Of a DNA stretch of 64,000 nucleotides, positions 11,303-22,763 are shown one piece after another. A model generated the notes under the pieces. It ran no database searches. It was not told where the DNA came from and was given only the letters and a program-made list of their open reading frames with translations. Source of the DNA: Plantago major (lineage: Eukaryota > Streptophyta > Magnoliopsida > Lamiales > Plantaginaceae); the NCBI GenBank assembly GCA_026545765.1, contig CM048840.1, positions 53,196,580 to 53,260,579 on the forward strand, written 5' to 3'. The first letter of the stretch is position 1. Every line of letters begins with the position of its first letter. Made by a program: the position numbers and the translations under genes.

Positions 11303-11455
11303 ACTTTTGTTCGTGCTGGTTTGGTATACATGCCATCAACCCTCACGGACATGTAGCTTTTTAGGGCCACGCAGGTATGTGGGTAGTATCTGTAACATGC
11401 CCACCACGAAAACGGTGATCACAAGGACCACAGATCCACTCCGAGACTTTTATAC
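11303..11455 (-). other. Conserved 3' noncoding block, copy A
   Basis: On the plus strand, ACTTTTGT, CGTG, GGTTTGG, CCATCAACCCTCAC, GGTAGTATCTG, TGCCCACCACGA and ACTCCGAGACTT occur in the same order and similar spacing as in copies B (40571) and C (57875). The GCAC/GTGC hairpin of the other copies is degraded here. It lies between the gag-pro remnant (from 13265 up) and the presumed 3' LTR, on the element's own strand. Confidence 0.7.
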
Positions 11456-12199
11456 CTTGGCTTTTTTCGGTACTTTCTTTTCTGTTTTTTCTGGAGCAAG
11501 AGCTAGTGATTTTTAGCACCGGTAATATAACAGTAGGGCCAACAAGGTTACCTTCGATGATGTTCATCTTCCACTCCCCCCCCCCCCCCAAACCAATTTC
11601 TCGAGCAAGGGCTAGGGTTTTCTTCTCTACTTTCCCCCAAACCAATTCTCGATCATGATCAAAACATGATTCTCCTCCATTCTTTGGAACTCGTTGCTTT
11701 GTTTCTTCGTTCAAGCTTGGCGGTAGGTTGCTGTCACCGCTTAAGTAAAGCAAGTATAGGATATATGGTGGAGTTTCATAATGGCTCAAAAAGCTTTCAA
11801 AGGGGTTAGTGAAAGGTATAGAAAAGGATTCAGAAAGGCGAGTACTACTAATCATATTCATGCTGCTGAAAATAAAGACTCAAGGGTAGCAGTGTTCACA
11901 CGGTTGCACACAGGACTTCAATTAGAGTAGTAAGTAAACTCACTCATCAAAGTAGCATGTGCCAGATTCAGTTAGAGCAAATATACAGCAAATAGCAAAG
12001 CAAGAAAACAAATCCACAGCTCCTCATCTTAGTTATGGCTCACACTCGGTACTCTCCCATAGATCAAAACATTTTTCAACAAGTAAAAGACCTTAGACGT
12101 AACAAATAATCATTAAAATCCGAACTACTAAGTGCGAGTATTTTAAAAGCTTCTACAGACCAAGCAAGTTAGCAGGCAGTAGTTAAATCAAATTCTTCC

Positions 12200-13264
12200 C
12201 CCAAACCTAGCAGAGAGCAGATAGGAAACTAGGAAAGTAAAGAAGAAAAAGGATAGATACTCCCCCTCTCTGTGCTGTGCTTCCATGCTTGTTCATTTAA
12301 TTCCTCCTCCGCATATTATCTTGGTCTCCTAGTTGTGCATCGCTCACGAGTTCCACAAAGAGTTTATTCATCTTGCGATGGGTACTATGGGTATCCTACT
12401 TCGTTCTTCCATGGTACCTGGGCTCAAAAGTGTGTGAGATAGCATGTTTGGAGTGAACTCAGGACTATGGCTTACATGCAAATCTCATGGGGTCTTCCTC
12501 CCCCAAACCTGATGTTTGGTATAGAAATTGAAAATGAAAAGTAAAAAGTGCAAATGCAAGTGCGTAAAATAAACATGACCATGGGTTGCCTCCCAAGAAG
12601 CGCTTGTTTTAGGTCTTATAGCTCGACCCAAGTTCAGAGATGACTTAGCTGTCGAGGTTTGGACCCTCGAACTTGTTGGAGCATTTTTTCAACCATTCGT
12701 TCGTTGTGTAGTTCGTATCTCCATCCCAACGCCTCATCACTTCTTCTTTGAAATCTTCCCCTACTGGATCCATCCCAAATTGGAACATATGTGAAGTATG
12801 TTCCTTGCTTCGCTAGTCCTTGATCACATCCACGAAGAAAAGTTGCTCCAATTCTTCATAATGCTTATAGTCAAAGTCCACTATGTCTTCTTCCACCAGA
12901 TCTAGCATTATATACCCAAATTCCTCTTCATCTCCTAAATGAAAATCATCAACGCTCTCCCAACAACCTCTTTCAACTCTCTTTCCTTCCTCTTGGAGTT
13001 CACCCTTAGAATTGAAACGCTTCTTCTACCCTTCCAGGATTAATGAATAGGTCTTCTCCCCCGTGTCAACTACGACATCCATCTGATGTAGGGTTGGTCG
13101 CCTAATAAGTGTTTTAGACCTTATCACGCTTCCTTCCATATCCATCACAAGGAAGTCTAGCCTTGACCTTATGCCTCCGATCTCCACAGGTAAACCTCTG
13201 ATTTCCCGAGCACATTTCTTTGTCGAATTGTCGGCCAGCTGGACGCTAGTTCCGCATGGTTCTA
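12200..13264 (-). other. Post-protease region of the Athila-like element; pol absent
   Basis: The minus-strand reading continues from the protease as SKTLIRRPTLHQMDVVVD and a short acidic stretch. It ends in NKRFLGGNPW (12570-12600), which resembles the last residues of Ty3 pol proteins. No reverse transcriptase, RNase H or integrase motif is present. Several CTTCCCCCAAACC words follow (11577, 11630, 12200, 12499). Confidence 0.5.
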
Positions 13265-15081
13265 TTAGTTTTCAATCCCCAGCTCCCTCACCTTAGCCAA
13301 TGACATTAGATTTACGCTGGCTCCAAGGTCTATCATGCAATTTACCTTCTTGCCCTTCACTCCAATTGTCATGCTGAACCGTCCCGGATCTCCTATTCCT
13401 CTCCTCATGATATCTGATCCTTCTCTCCACGCCACTCCAACGTAGGCTTTCTTCCGGTTATGAAAGTCCCTTATAGCTGCCATTTAATCGGATGGGTATA
13501 AAGTAAACAGATCGGGCACTAATACTGGAATTGATTGGTTCTCTTGATTTCCTTTAGCCTTCATCTTTGCAGCCCTCTTGATATCATTCATGAGCCTTCC
13601 TGGAAAAGGTAAGTCTTTTAGGCGAACTACTCCCCCATCTTCTGCCCGGACGTATCCATTTTCCATAGGTCGTCATCATATCTTCCTCTCCTGGCTGCTA
13701 ACCTTTCTTTCTCTTTCTTCTTCTCCTTGGCTTCTCTCTCAGACTTTCCACTTTCACCTTCTTCTTCTTCTTCTTCTTCTTCTTCTTCTTCTTCTTCTTC
13801 TTCTTCTTCTTCTTCTATATCCACTATCTCCGCATCCTTCTTGTTTCTTGCTCTTTCTTCACTTCTAGGAATAGAATCCGGGGTTGTTATCCTGCTCCTA
13901 GTAGTGATAGCCCCAATGCTCTCCACTTGCTGCTCCTTAACTTCTTCCACCTTTTCATCCAACTCCCTAACTGCATACTTCATTTCGATCAGATCGTCCT
14001 TGACTGCATCGACTTCACCACTTAACCTTTCTATTGCTTGCTCAGTTGAGGCGGCATTTTCCGTGAACAGCTTCACCAGGTAGTGTGTTTCCTCGCTTCC
14101 TTTTTCCAGTTCCTCCAACACTGCCTTTCCTCTCTGGTTATGATGTTCCTTGAGGGTCTTGATCTCCTCTTCCAAACCCTTTTTAGCAGTTACAATTCTG
14201 TCAAACACATGTTCGCTACTGATCTTGGAAACATCATTCTTCCCTTCGATGCTCAGCTCAATAGGTTTCCCTTCTGGCACTTCTTGGCTTACTTCCTTTG
14301 ATATGCTTCTCTTGTCCAAGTATTCAGGAGTTCCTACGCTCTTTCCCATAGCCCATTGCGCTTCTTCCTCATTTGCAGCTATTGTCCTTACTTCTTCTAT
14401 TGCCTCCATCTTGTTGAAGATCTCATTCTCCTTCAGCTGCTCACTCCTGTACATTGAATTCTCAGCAACACTTGCGCAAGCTTCCAGTACTTGCTTAGCA
14501 GAACTCCCCATAAATGATCCCTTTAGAGATACGTCTATAAGGTCTTTGAACTCCTCTTTAACTCCAAAGTAGAAATACTCACAGAGCTGTCGCGAAGTAA
14601 ACTGATGTTGGGGGCAGTTGTATTGCATCTCCTCAAACCTTTCCCATGCATCATGTAAAGATTCCTTCTGTTTCTGAGTGAAGTTGGATATCATCCTCCT
14701 TTATCTCATAATCCTTGCAAGCCCTAGAAACCTCTTCAAGAACATACTCCTCAGCTCTTCCCATTCACTGACTTCTTCCTTGATTGAATCTATCCATCTT
14801 TTTGCTGCTCCCTCAAGTGTTTTGATGAAGAACCAGAATTTCAGCTCACCATCAAATAACCCATTCGTCGGAAACTGCTCGACAATAGACTCGAATGCGT
14901 ACATGAACTTGCATTCATTCTCTCCTTCTCTACCTCCGAACTTTGGTAATGCACTAATCAGAGTTAGATCAAATCCGTACTCCCTTACATGCGGCTGGAT
15001 TCGAATTCCACTCCTTCTTGGTTTCGACATACTCATCTCTCTGATAGTTCTTTCATCTTCGTCTTCCATCTTTCTTAACAA
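13265..15081 (-). pseudogene. Athila-like gag-protease remnant
   Basis: Two overlapping minus-strand frames make up the Gag. 14701-15081 holds ISALPKFGG and AAKRWIDSI. 13627-14694 holds SLHDAWERFEEMQYNCPQHQ and QLCEYFYFGV, then a long helical region with poly-Glu. 13265-13483 carries the retropepsin-like CMIDLGASVNLMSL with the catalytic D in DLGAS. A frame change joins the first two frames near 14694-14701 and another separates the protease. Function in life: capsid and polyprotein processing. Downstream pol is missing, so the element could move only with enzymes from a relative. Confidence 0.75.
13762..13816. repeat. (TTC)n repeat encoding poly-Glu
   Basis: About 18 TTC triplets. In the minus-strand Gag frame they read as an uninterrupted run of Glu. 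Antisense they give meaningless Ser or Leu runs. Confidence 0.95.
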
Positions 15082-15215
15082 ACGAGCTTGTGCAGAGATA
15101 TATAATATAATAATAAAGCAGATAAATGTATTTTTAGGTTTTCGATAAGAAAATAAAAAAATACGGAAAAGAAAATATTTTTGGGATTTTTGCTGTGGAA
15201 ATCGATTCCCACAGG

Positions 15216-15218
<3 letters not shown>

Positions 15219-15298
<80 letters not shown>
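15219..15298. repeat. (TA)n microsatellite
   Basis: About 80 bases of pure TA on the low-coordinate side of the insert in the leader. Confidence 0.95.
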
Positions 15299-15304
<6 letters not shown>

Positions 15305-17280
15305 CACTAATTTTTACAAGAACAAGGGCGTTAAAACAAAAACGAAGAGACAATCTAAAAACCCTAAGAAGCTAAAATTCTAACATAATACTTGCGAAGA
15401 ACACTATCTTCGAAAGCAGCATTAAAAAGACAAGTTTTTCCCAAGCTAAAAGGTACAAAATCCCAGTTTAAATTCCAACTCTCACTCAAGTTGCTGAACG
15501 TCTACCCGACTCGGTTCTCCACTAAACTTCGGAATCTACAAGGAAGGAAAACGAAAGAGTGTGAGACAAAAATCTCAGTGGTGTTCGTGTGTGACAGTGA
15601 CAATTAACATATCAATAGAAAATTCATAACAGCATCCAAAAATAATAACATATCATATAACGAAGCAATAACAATGCAATCAATCGTTCGTTGGTGCCGC
15701 TCCTTATAACCCCAATCCGAGCCCTTATCTCTCCACTCAATCAATCAATACCCGCCATGGTACGGGGGTGGTACACTACTACCTCTAAGACCTCAGCGTC
15801 TCCTGCCTCGCGTCAAAGAGAAGTAAGCCAGAGCAACCCACAAACATATCGACAGTCACCACTGCCCGAAAATGCAATGAGTATATCCTATAACCGAAAA
15901 CTTGGCCAAAACAATCAATCAATCGAAGCAATATCATATACAATATATACATATTTTTATTTGAGCGGAAGCGATGCCAAATCAATTTTGATGCAATGTT
16001 TGAAAAGAATGAGTCGGAAACTTTGATGCAATACATATACATATACAAGCAAGTACTTCCTTGGTTTTCTCAAACGGTTTAAGAACACTCACCTTGTAAA
16101 GTTTCTCGTAAAATCTCAGAGTACGGAGTTCCTGAACAAAAGGTACCGACTAGTAAGAAATCAATCTAAGACTACAAGAGCTACCCCTTAAACCCACTTT
16201 TCTCTATACTAAACTCTCGCCACGAGACACAAAAGAACAATTAAGCAAACAACTCAGAAAATAAAATAGACGAGACAAATCATGGCTAAACACTCGAAGA
16301 GCAAGTAAAACACCATACTACTAAGTGTCCAAAAGAAATTACCACACTAGACCTTTCAATTTGCATTTAAGAAAGAATAATTGAAACTCTCAAATACTAG
16401 TGTGTACCTGGTCCTGGAGTAACAAAACACAAACTGAAAACATTTCAAAGCATAAAGGCAAACATACAATTAATTAACTAGTAACCTAACTCGGCAGTCC
16501 TCAATCAATTAATTACTAATCAAGCAAATAAATCAAATAATTAATTTAATATTCCAACATCAAAGCATAGACAAAAGCAGGTGACATAAAGTCTAATTAA
16601 TTGTCCTAATATAAATTGAACAAGAGAAATTACAGGCCACGCCAACATCATATCATGTAAATTTATCAATCCCGCAACACTTTGAAAAGCAGAAATCAGA
16701 GCATACACACAAGAAAATAATAGAGCATGTTGTACACATCTTGTAAACAAAAAACGAACAAAACCAGGTAGTCATCAATAAGAGGAGTTACACACAACAA
16801 GCACATATTGAAACAACAAATACAGAACCTACAGCTACACACAAAATCCCGCCCCCGCAAACTCTAACTCAACAACACAAAACAAACGTAAAGAGGAACT
16901 TACCGAAGGTTGAACGATTAGAAAGTTTAGCAGCAAACCCAAGCAAGGTTCTATGCGAAAGAAGATTGGCGATGCAGTGGGCAATCAATGGTAAAACAAA
17001 GAAGGGATGGAAGAAAGCTCGGTAGTTTTGTGTTGAAGATTTCTGGAAATCAGCTTGGATTTGTGCGTGAAGAACTGGAAGAATATTTAGGATTCTTCCT
17101 ACGCTATATAATTAGCGTAGAGAGTACTAGATATATTCCAGATTCATACAAAGAGTTTGAGTATTAACAGGATTCTAATGGCCAGCTTAAAGAGTCTACA
17201 ATTTAACAACAACTAATTAAAAGAGTAAACATATAATTATAAGAAGTAATTTACTGAAAATTCGGGGTTTCACACACACA
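15299..17280 (-). mobile_element. Probable solo LTR inserted in a TA tract
   Basis: Read on the minus strand from about 17275, it opens TGTGAAACCCCGAATTTTC, a start reminiscent of Tekay-type chromovirus LTRs. A TATA-like TTATATAGCG follows near 17110, then a pyrimidine-rich leader and a donor-like TTCG|GTAAGTT (about 16907). No gag or pol and no second copy are present in the window. The flanks are both TA repeat, so the target duplication cannot be read. Confidence 0.35.
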
Positions 17281-17289
17281 CACACATAT

Positions 17290-17374
<85 letters not shown>
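17281..17374. repeat. (TA)n microsatellite
   Basis: About 90 bases of TA, preceded by a short (CA)n run at 17272-17284. Confidence 0.95.
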
Positions 17375-17377
<3 letters not shown>

Positions 17378-17494
17378 GGTTTATGCTATACGAATTGAAA
17401 GACAGTGCGTAAAGTAAAGTGAAAGAAAGAATTCAACTTATCTGGTCGAAACTTGCTTGAGCGGTCAAGTGTCCCCGGCAGCGGCACCAAATTT

Positions 17495-18869
17495 TGATGT
17501 GCACTCAGAGATTTCGTTTTTTCGTTGTAGAACCTGTAATCCCTAAATATAATCAAGATTAAATTTATAAGTCGAAAGTCCTCATATCCACATTTTATAG
17601 TGGAAAGTTGACTCGGGATGTCGTTCTCCACGGACACTTAGCATAGGAACAAGCAAATAACGTTTGTAAATTGTTTGCAGAAAAGTAAACAGATTGATCG
17701 CATACAGATTAATTAAATCACAGTAAACCTTAATTGCTTTGATGTATTCGATGGTGTGAAGCGTAAAGGATCCCCGACTACTTAGAATCAAACAACGTAC
17801 TAGCCGTCTACAGGCAGCAATGAAACATGCCAAAAATATTATGTCGTAGTTAATCCGGACACCTTCACTTACCAACAATGTGTTGTGTCACTCAACACAC
17901 TATCTCGTCACGTTTTCAGACAAATCACACAGGATAATGTATAATCCGTTACCAAGTCGTAGTCAGTAAGGATTTCCCACATAAAGAGTCGGACGAATAA
18001 AGAACAAGTATGAAATTACGTTTTAAAACTAATTCATTAATATATCACGGTATATAAAGAAGTAGCAAAAGCAGAGTTACGGTGGTTCGCCTTTACAAAA
18101 GAAAGTTAGCTACTCATATTATTCTAAAGACAGAAATTGAAAATCTAGAGAAGAAAGGAAGAAGAAGCTTAGTCTTTGATGTCTTCGTGCTGCTTCTTCT
18201 AGGGTTTCCTCCTTCTGGGTGCCTGACAGCCAGCGGTTTTGGGGTTTCACTTCCTCGATGACTAGTTCTCTCTCAGGAGAGCCGCTTTGTGAGCGGTGTC
18301 GAATTATGAGACCACTGAGGTCTTATTTATAGCGTGAAAATCGAGCACTGGCCGCCATTCTTCAATAAGGAAGGTTTAGGAAGGCGGACCTTAGCCTGAC
18401 AGGCCAGGAGACAGACCCAGAATGAAAACAGATGCTTGACTGCGATCCACATGGGACCGCAGAGCACCCTACTGCAGTACACAGGGGACCGCAGAGTGCG
18501 ATTCCTCCAGCTTCGAATCTGTTTCCTTTGTTCTTCAATTTCGGGCTTTGTAACTTTGTTTTCTCGTAAAGTGGTCTTTTACGAAGTTGGTGCATCTTCA
18601 ATTATCTTCGCATTGGTAGGTCGCATTACATGTTTTGACTCCTCAAACTCCATTCAACGGTTAATCCAGCGTATTCGCTTCTTCGTCTCGATTTGGCACA
18701 ATTATGACGTTTTGGTGCCTGAAATCGGCAATTCCTAAAAAACGCGATCATGACCTACAGAAAACACGCAAAGTTGGTAATTGACCATAAAACGATACAA
18801 ATATTTCATCTAAGGCAAAAAAATGAGGGTCTAAAAGCATGCTATATCGCACATTTCATTGTCACATCA
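17495..18869 (-). mobile_element. Athila-like 5' LTR, family X
   Basis: Ends are TGATGTG...CACATCA (plus strand), 1375 bp. It is homologous along its length to the plus-oriented LTR at 31808-33127: shared words include GATATAGCATGC, GAGAGAACTAGTC-like and GTCAGGCACC. Minus-sense TATAAATAAG lies near 18322-18332. About 100-180 bp upstream is a GC-rich patch with GGGACCGCAG repeats (18430-18505). The primer-binding site lies directly next to it (17472-17489), which marks it as the 5' LTR of a minus-strand element. Confidence 0.8.
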
Positions 18870-20330
18870 CCTTTGACTGTTGTTTGCTAAACTTTGGATT
18901 TTGTATGTACCATTATGATATGGCTCTCTTTGTTCAAACTGACTGATGTCCATTTTGTTCCACCATTTGACTTCATCTTCTTTTGTTAGCCAGTATAAAT
19001 TTTTATCCACATCTAACCAAATTTTTTATTGGATCCTTAAGATCCAAGTCAAGCTGAACTCTTTGTAGAATTTGAGCATCAAAGGGTATTTATGCGTACT
19101 ACTTTGTCTTTTGTAGTTGTCAGAGAAACTCTCAAACGACTCTTGAACTTTTTGTGGGAACATTTCTTGTCATGGTCCAAAATCATGCCACCAGACATAA
19201 AACCAATTAGGGAGATCTTCTGGTGGTGGTAAATTTTTCCCAATCAAGAAAAAATATAACATGGAGTTAACTGCATTTTGTCTGAAGAGGAATTTTGTCC
19301 AGGCTTGCATGCAATCAAAGTAGGTACAAGTGAGATGGGGTTTTATATCTTTTAACATATATGGATTTCCCCATTCAGCTAAACTGATCAAATGGTTGAT
19401 GAAAACTTTTTGATATCGAATGACCTTGAGGTGGTTGGGTGGTTTTTTCGAACTTTGTTTTGAATGTGAAGAGAGTTTGTATGAATCATGATATCTTCAT
19501 AATATTGTTGGGGTTTTTGGTAGTTTTCATAGATCCTACAAAGTTTGCTATCTAAAATGAACTGTGAGACAATAACACCTTGTTCTTCGAGCTGTATTGG
19601 TAAGTTTTCTAAAATCCACTCATAACACAATCTTTTAAAATATATCTTGTGTTCATGTAGGGACAATCTGGTAGGTAAACTTTGTTTAGACTTTGAGATC
19701 CAGTTTGTGTCAAGAGTCTGTTTGTAGGTAGGTAATTTGGCCAAATTTGAGTGTAGAGCTGGAAATTGTTCTGAAGTTGAAAATGGTGTTAATGCTATCT
19801 TTTGACTGCTAAGTGGTTGGAATTTGTTGGTAATTTGCAAAGGTGTTTGTTATTTTGCTAGTGAGATGGTTTTTAAGGGTTTTGGCGACAACGATTTTTT
19901 AGGATTATTTGTAAATATTGTCTTTAAGTCTACCATAGTTTTCTTTCCAGACTTTGTGCTTGATGTAGTTGACAGTGGTACTAGTCTTCTTTCTTCCATC
20001 CTTGGAGAAATTCTCTCGTCAAATAATCTGGAATACAATTGTCAGTACCCTTTATGAATTCTATATCGAAATAAAAAATAGATAATATTACTTGCCATCT
20101 AGCAAATATTTGTTTTGACGCCAAATTTTCTACATCTTTTGTTAAAACTTCTTTTGCCGCTTTAGAATCAATTTTAAGTAAAAACTTTTGATTTAACAAA
20201 TCATCTTGGAACTTAGTAATGCACAAAACTATTAAGAGTATTTCTTTATTAATAGTTGAATAATTTTGTTGTGCTCCTGATTTCCATGTAGCAGAATGAT
20301 ATCTAAGCATAAACTTTAATCATTGCTTAT
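18870..20330 (-). pseudogene. Endogenous pararetrovirus (Caulimoviridae) fragment
   Basis: Minus-strand frames at 19981-20310, 19388-19840 and 19170-19391 resemble the RNase H end and downstream part of an endogenous caulimovirid polyprotein. The RNase H-like part carries the pattern YSTINKEILLIVLCITKFQ and a closing DYLTREFL. The downstream part contains a WFYVWWHDFGP-like stretch. The frames are separated by shifts and stops, and no reverse transcriptase core, movement or coat region is seen. It is an old, broken, non-functional insertion abutting the Athila-like LTR. Confidence 0.65.
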
Positions 20331-20873
20331 TTAAATCTTAACTATTTCTCACATAAATCTTAACCAATTCAACAAAAATATTAACTACTTGCACAATATA
20401 TAATACTCCCTCCGTTCTAAATTCAAATTCCCACGTTCCCTTCTGGGACGTACCAATTTCAATTACTCATCACTTTAATTAAAAAGAGTCCGTCTTGCGA
20501 GAGAACCCTACACATAGGAGAGTCCCGAAAGTCCACTTCAAATATTAAAACTAAGTAATTACACATTTTTTCTTGACTTGGGTTCTGATGGTTTTTTGCG
20601 GATCTTTTGACCCGGATTCATTAAAAACGGGTCTAGTCAAAACTAGATAATATAATGTAAAAACTAGATAATATAATGTAAATTTAATATCATGTAAAAA
20701 CTAGAGAATTCCTATCATAAACTAGACCATATAATGTAAAAACTAGAGAATATAGACAATTATGTTACACTCAGTGAGTAAATTTCTGGACAAGTAATAA
20801 AAGTAAACAATTCATTTACAAAACTAAACAATTCATACAAAACTAGACAATATGTTGTAATAAAAACTAGACA

Positions 20874-21159
20874 CTAATTTTTCTTCGATTGCTTTAGGCT
20901 CTGTTCTCTTCAACTGCAATTTTCTGAACTGAACTGAACTGATCTGAACTGAATTGTAGTATAAAATATAACTAAGCAGAGCTAAACTGAACTGAACTGA
21001 ATGAGTTTGCAGATGAAGAGAACAGAGCCTTAGTTTCTTCAGAGCATTCTTCTTCAAATCCTCCAATCCGCCCTCTTCAAAATCATCATCAGCAGCAGGT
21101 CTCTTAGATCCTTGAGTAGCTTTTTCATCAGCAGCTTTTTTTGCTTCTAGCTTTTTCAA
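20874..21159 (-). pseudogene. C-terminal fragment of an unidentified Lys/Glu-rich protein, with a MITE inside
   Basis: The minus-strand reading contains LEAKKAADEKATQGSKRP, an acidic DDDFEEGGLEDLKK and a basic end. A 133-bp Tourist MITE (20897-21029) interrupts it. Leaving the MITE and one TTA copy out, the frame would end after a short Lys-rich tail at 20874-20876. I do not recognise the family. It may be a captured gene fragment within the surrounding element. Confidence 0.35.
20897..21029. mobile_element. Tourist-like MITE
   Basis: Terminal inverted repeats GGCTCTGTTCTCTTCAACTG and CAGATGAAGAGAACAGAGCC bound 133 bp. TTA occurs directly on both sides (20894-20896 and 21030-21032), the target duplication of PIF/Harbinger elements. 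The inside is rich in an AACTG pentamer. Confidence 0.8.
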
Positions 21160-22006
21160 CTTACATAAAAACTAGACAGTTCAACACAACTGCACAACAG
21201 AAAGATATAACATGAAAAACTAGATAAATATTGTTAAAAACTAGACCATATGTGTTAAAAGCTAAAACATAAGGTATTTACATAAACACTAGACAATATA
21301 TGTTAAAAACTATACAATTTCACCCAAAAAGATGTAAAACATTAAAAAGTAGACTATGTTAAAAACTAGACAATTTCACACAAAACATTCAGAATATTCA
21401 AACAAACAACAAATCCCCACCAAATTCAAGTTCGGATTCCAATGAGCTAGAGAGTATACATAAACATAGACCATTTATTAAAAAAAAAAAACTAGACAAT
21501 TTATAGTAAGAAAATAGACAATTTATAAAAAAAAAAAACTAAACCAGCAACGAACACATAAACAATTTCTACTAAAACATAGACCATTTATACATAAAAC
21601 TAGACAATTTATAGTAAAACATAGAAAAATAGAGAATTTATACAAAAAAACTAAACCAGCAACAAACAACATAGACAATTTCTATTAAAATATAGACCAT
21701 TTATACATAAAACTAGACAATTTATAGTAAAACATAGAATAAGTAACACAAAAATTCATTATCATCACCACTATTCTAATCATTAACATATCGGATTCTG
21801 TGGATCAATAAACTATCAAAATCAAACAAGCTGCAAGTTAAATTCAACTCGTGGATATGCTACTTGTATCCGTAAACATATCAGACCTAATCAGACTATA
21901 TTTTCATGTCACAACATATATTGCAATCTAAATTCTAAACAAGGATGGAATTAGAATTAAGAGATCATCACCTGAGATTTAGAGTCTATAGTCATGGTTT
22001 TGTGGC

Positions 22007-22460
22007 CTAAATTTGTAGATCTAGTTTCCTCTCGCATCCATCAGTCAATGAATTTGTGGATTTTGTTTGCTCGTCTTCATCAGATAGTGAATCTGATTTC
22101 CTCTCGCCTTCCGTGTGAAGCACATGAACATGCTCTTTAACTTTTGGACGCACAACGGTAGCATTACCTCCACCGGAACCTCTATCAACACCGGTAACAT
22201 CCACATTCGAGTTAGATTCAATCATTGAAGCAACTAATTAGTAAAGCAAAATCAACATGAACAAAAACTCAAAAACATATACCAAAACTTCAAAACACTG
22301 AAAATCGATCATAATAGAAACAAACCTGATAATCGCGAGTGAAGTCGTGAGAATTAGGATTCTTCGCCAAAAATCGAGAGAAATCGGATCAAAATTGGGA
22401 GAAACCGTATGAATGAAGTAGAAAATGAGAAAAACAGGGGGAAATGGGCTTATATAGTGA
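22007..22460 (-). other. Unidentified 5' gene fragment with promoter-like sequence
   Basis: On the minus strand a TATA-like CTATATAAGCCC (about 22449-22460) is followed by a pyrimidine-rich leader, a donor-like TATCAG|GTTTG (about 22327) and an ORF of 72 residues (22007-22225). The ORF is rich in Glu, Ser and Asp with no known domain. A second donor-like CTCAG|GTGATG sits near 21971. It looks like the 5' end of a transposon gene whose body is lost, but I cannot name it. Confidence 0.3.
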
Positions 22461-22763
22461 TTCCAGAATATAAAAACTGCTCGGCCGGCATCCAGATTTC
22501 AATGACCCGACCTGCAAAAAGGATCCACAAAATAAAAATGGGTAGATATTAAATATAGACAATTTTACTTAAAAGCTTGGGTCTCTGGACTTTCCAAATA
22601 TTATAGTACTTTTATGAGACTAAAGCAAATTAAAAATATATCTCCACTTTATTCATATTTGAGAGGGAAACCATTTATACGCATTATAAGGCTCCTACAA
22701 TTTTCATATATAAACCTTCAATAATTATGCCTTGTGCAAGTGGATGAGAATATAGATAATGAA

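Larger units (their letters stand above)
15082..17494 (-). other. Leader of the Athila-like element, interrupted by an insert between (TA)n tracts
   Basis: The leader word CCTGTGGGAATCGATTTCC (15188-15214, minus sense) and the piece AGCATAAACC (about 17382) are adjacent in the sister element at 33240-33290. Here about 2.1 kb separates them. The primer-binding site TGGTGCCGCTGCCGGGGA (minus sense, 17472-17489) matches the 3' end of plant tRNA-Asp with few mismatches. Confidence 0.65.
20626..21740. repeat. Degenerate AAAACTAGACAATTTATA repeat field
   Basis: Dozens of copies of the core ACTAGACAATT and close variants (ACTAGATAAT, ACATAGACAATT, ACTAGACCAT) recur at irregular spacing of about 15-40 nt over 1.1 kb, mostly in the same orientation. 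No ORF follows them. The field is broken by a short coding-like segment at 20874-21159. Confidence 0.75.
20400..22620. mobile_element. Decayed DNA-transposon-like segment
   Basis: Between a CTCCCTCCGTTC-type MITE end (20404) and about 22620 lies A/T-rich sequence. It holds a repeat field, a Tourist MITE and two gene-like fragments on the minus strand. TGCGGATCTTTTGACCCGG (20596-20614) and an inverse GGATCCTTTTTGCAGGTCGG-like stretch (22505-22530) might be degenerate terminal repeats. The family cannot be named from sequence alone. Confidence 0.3.

Noticed and set aside
13578..14572. Plus-strand ORFs with long Ser and Leu runs
   Set aside because: Antisense of the gag poly-Glu repeat.
15181..15375. 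ORF with an Ile-Tyr repeat
   Set aside because: Translation of a (TA)n microsatellite.
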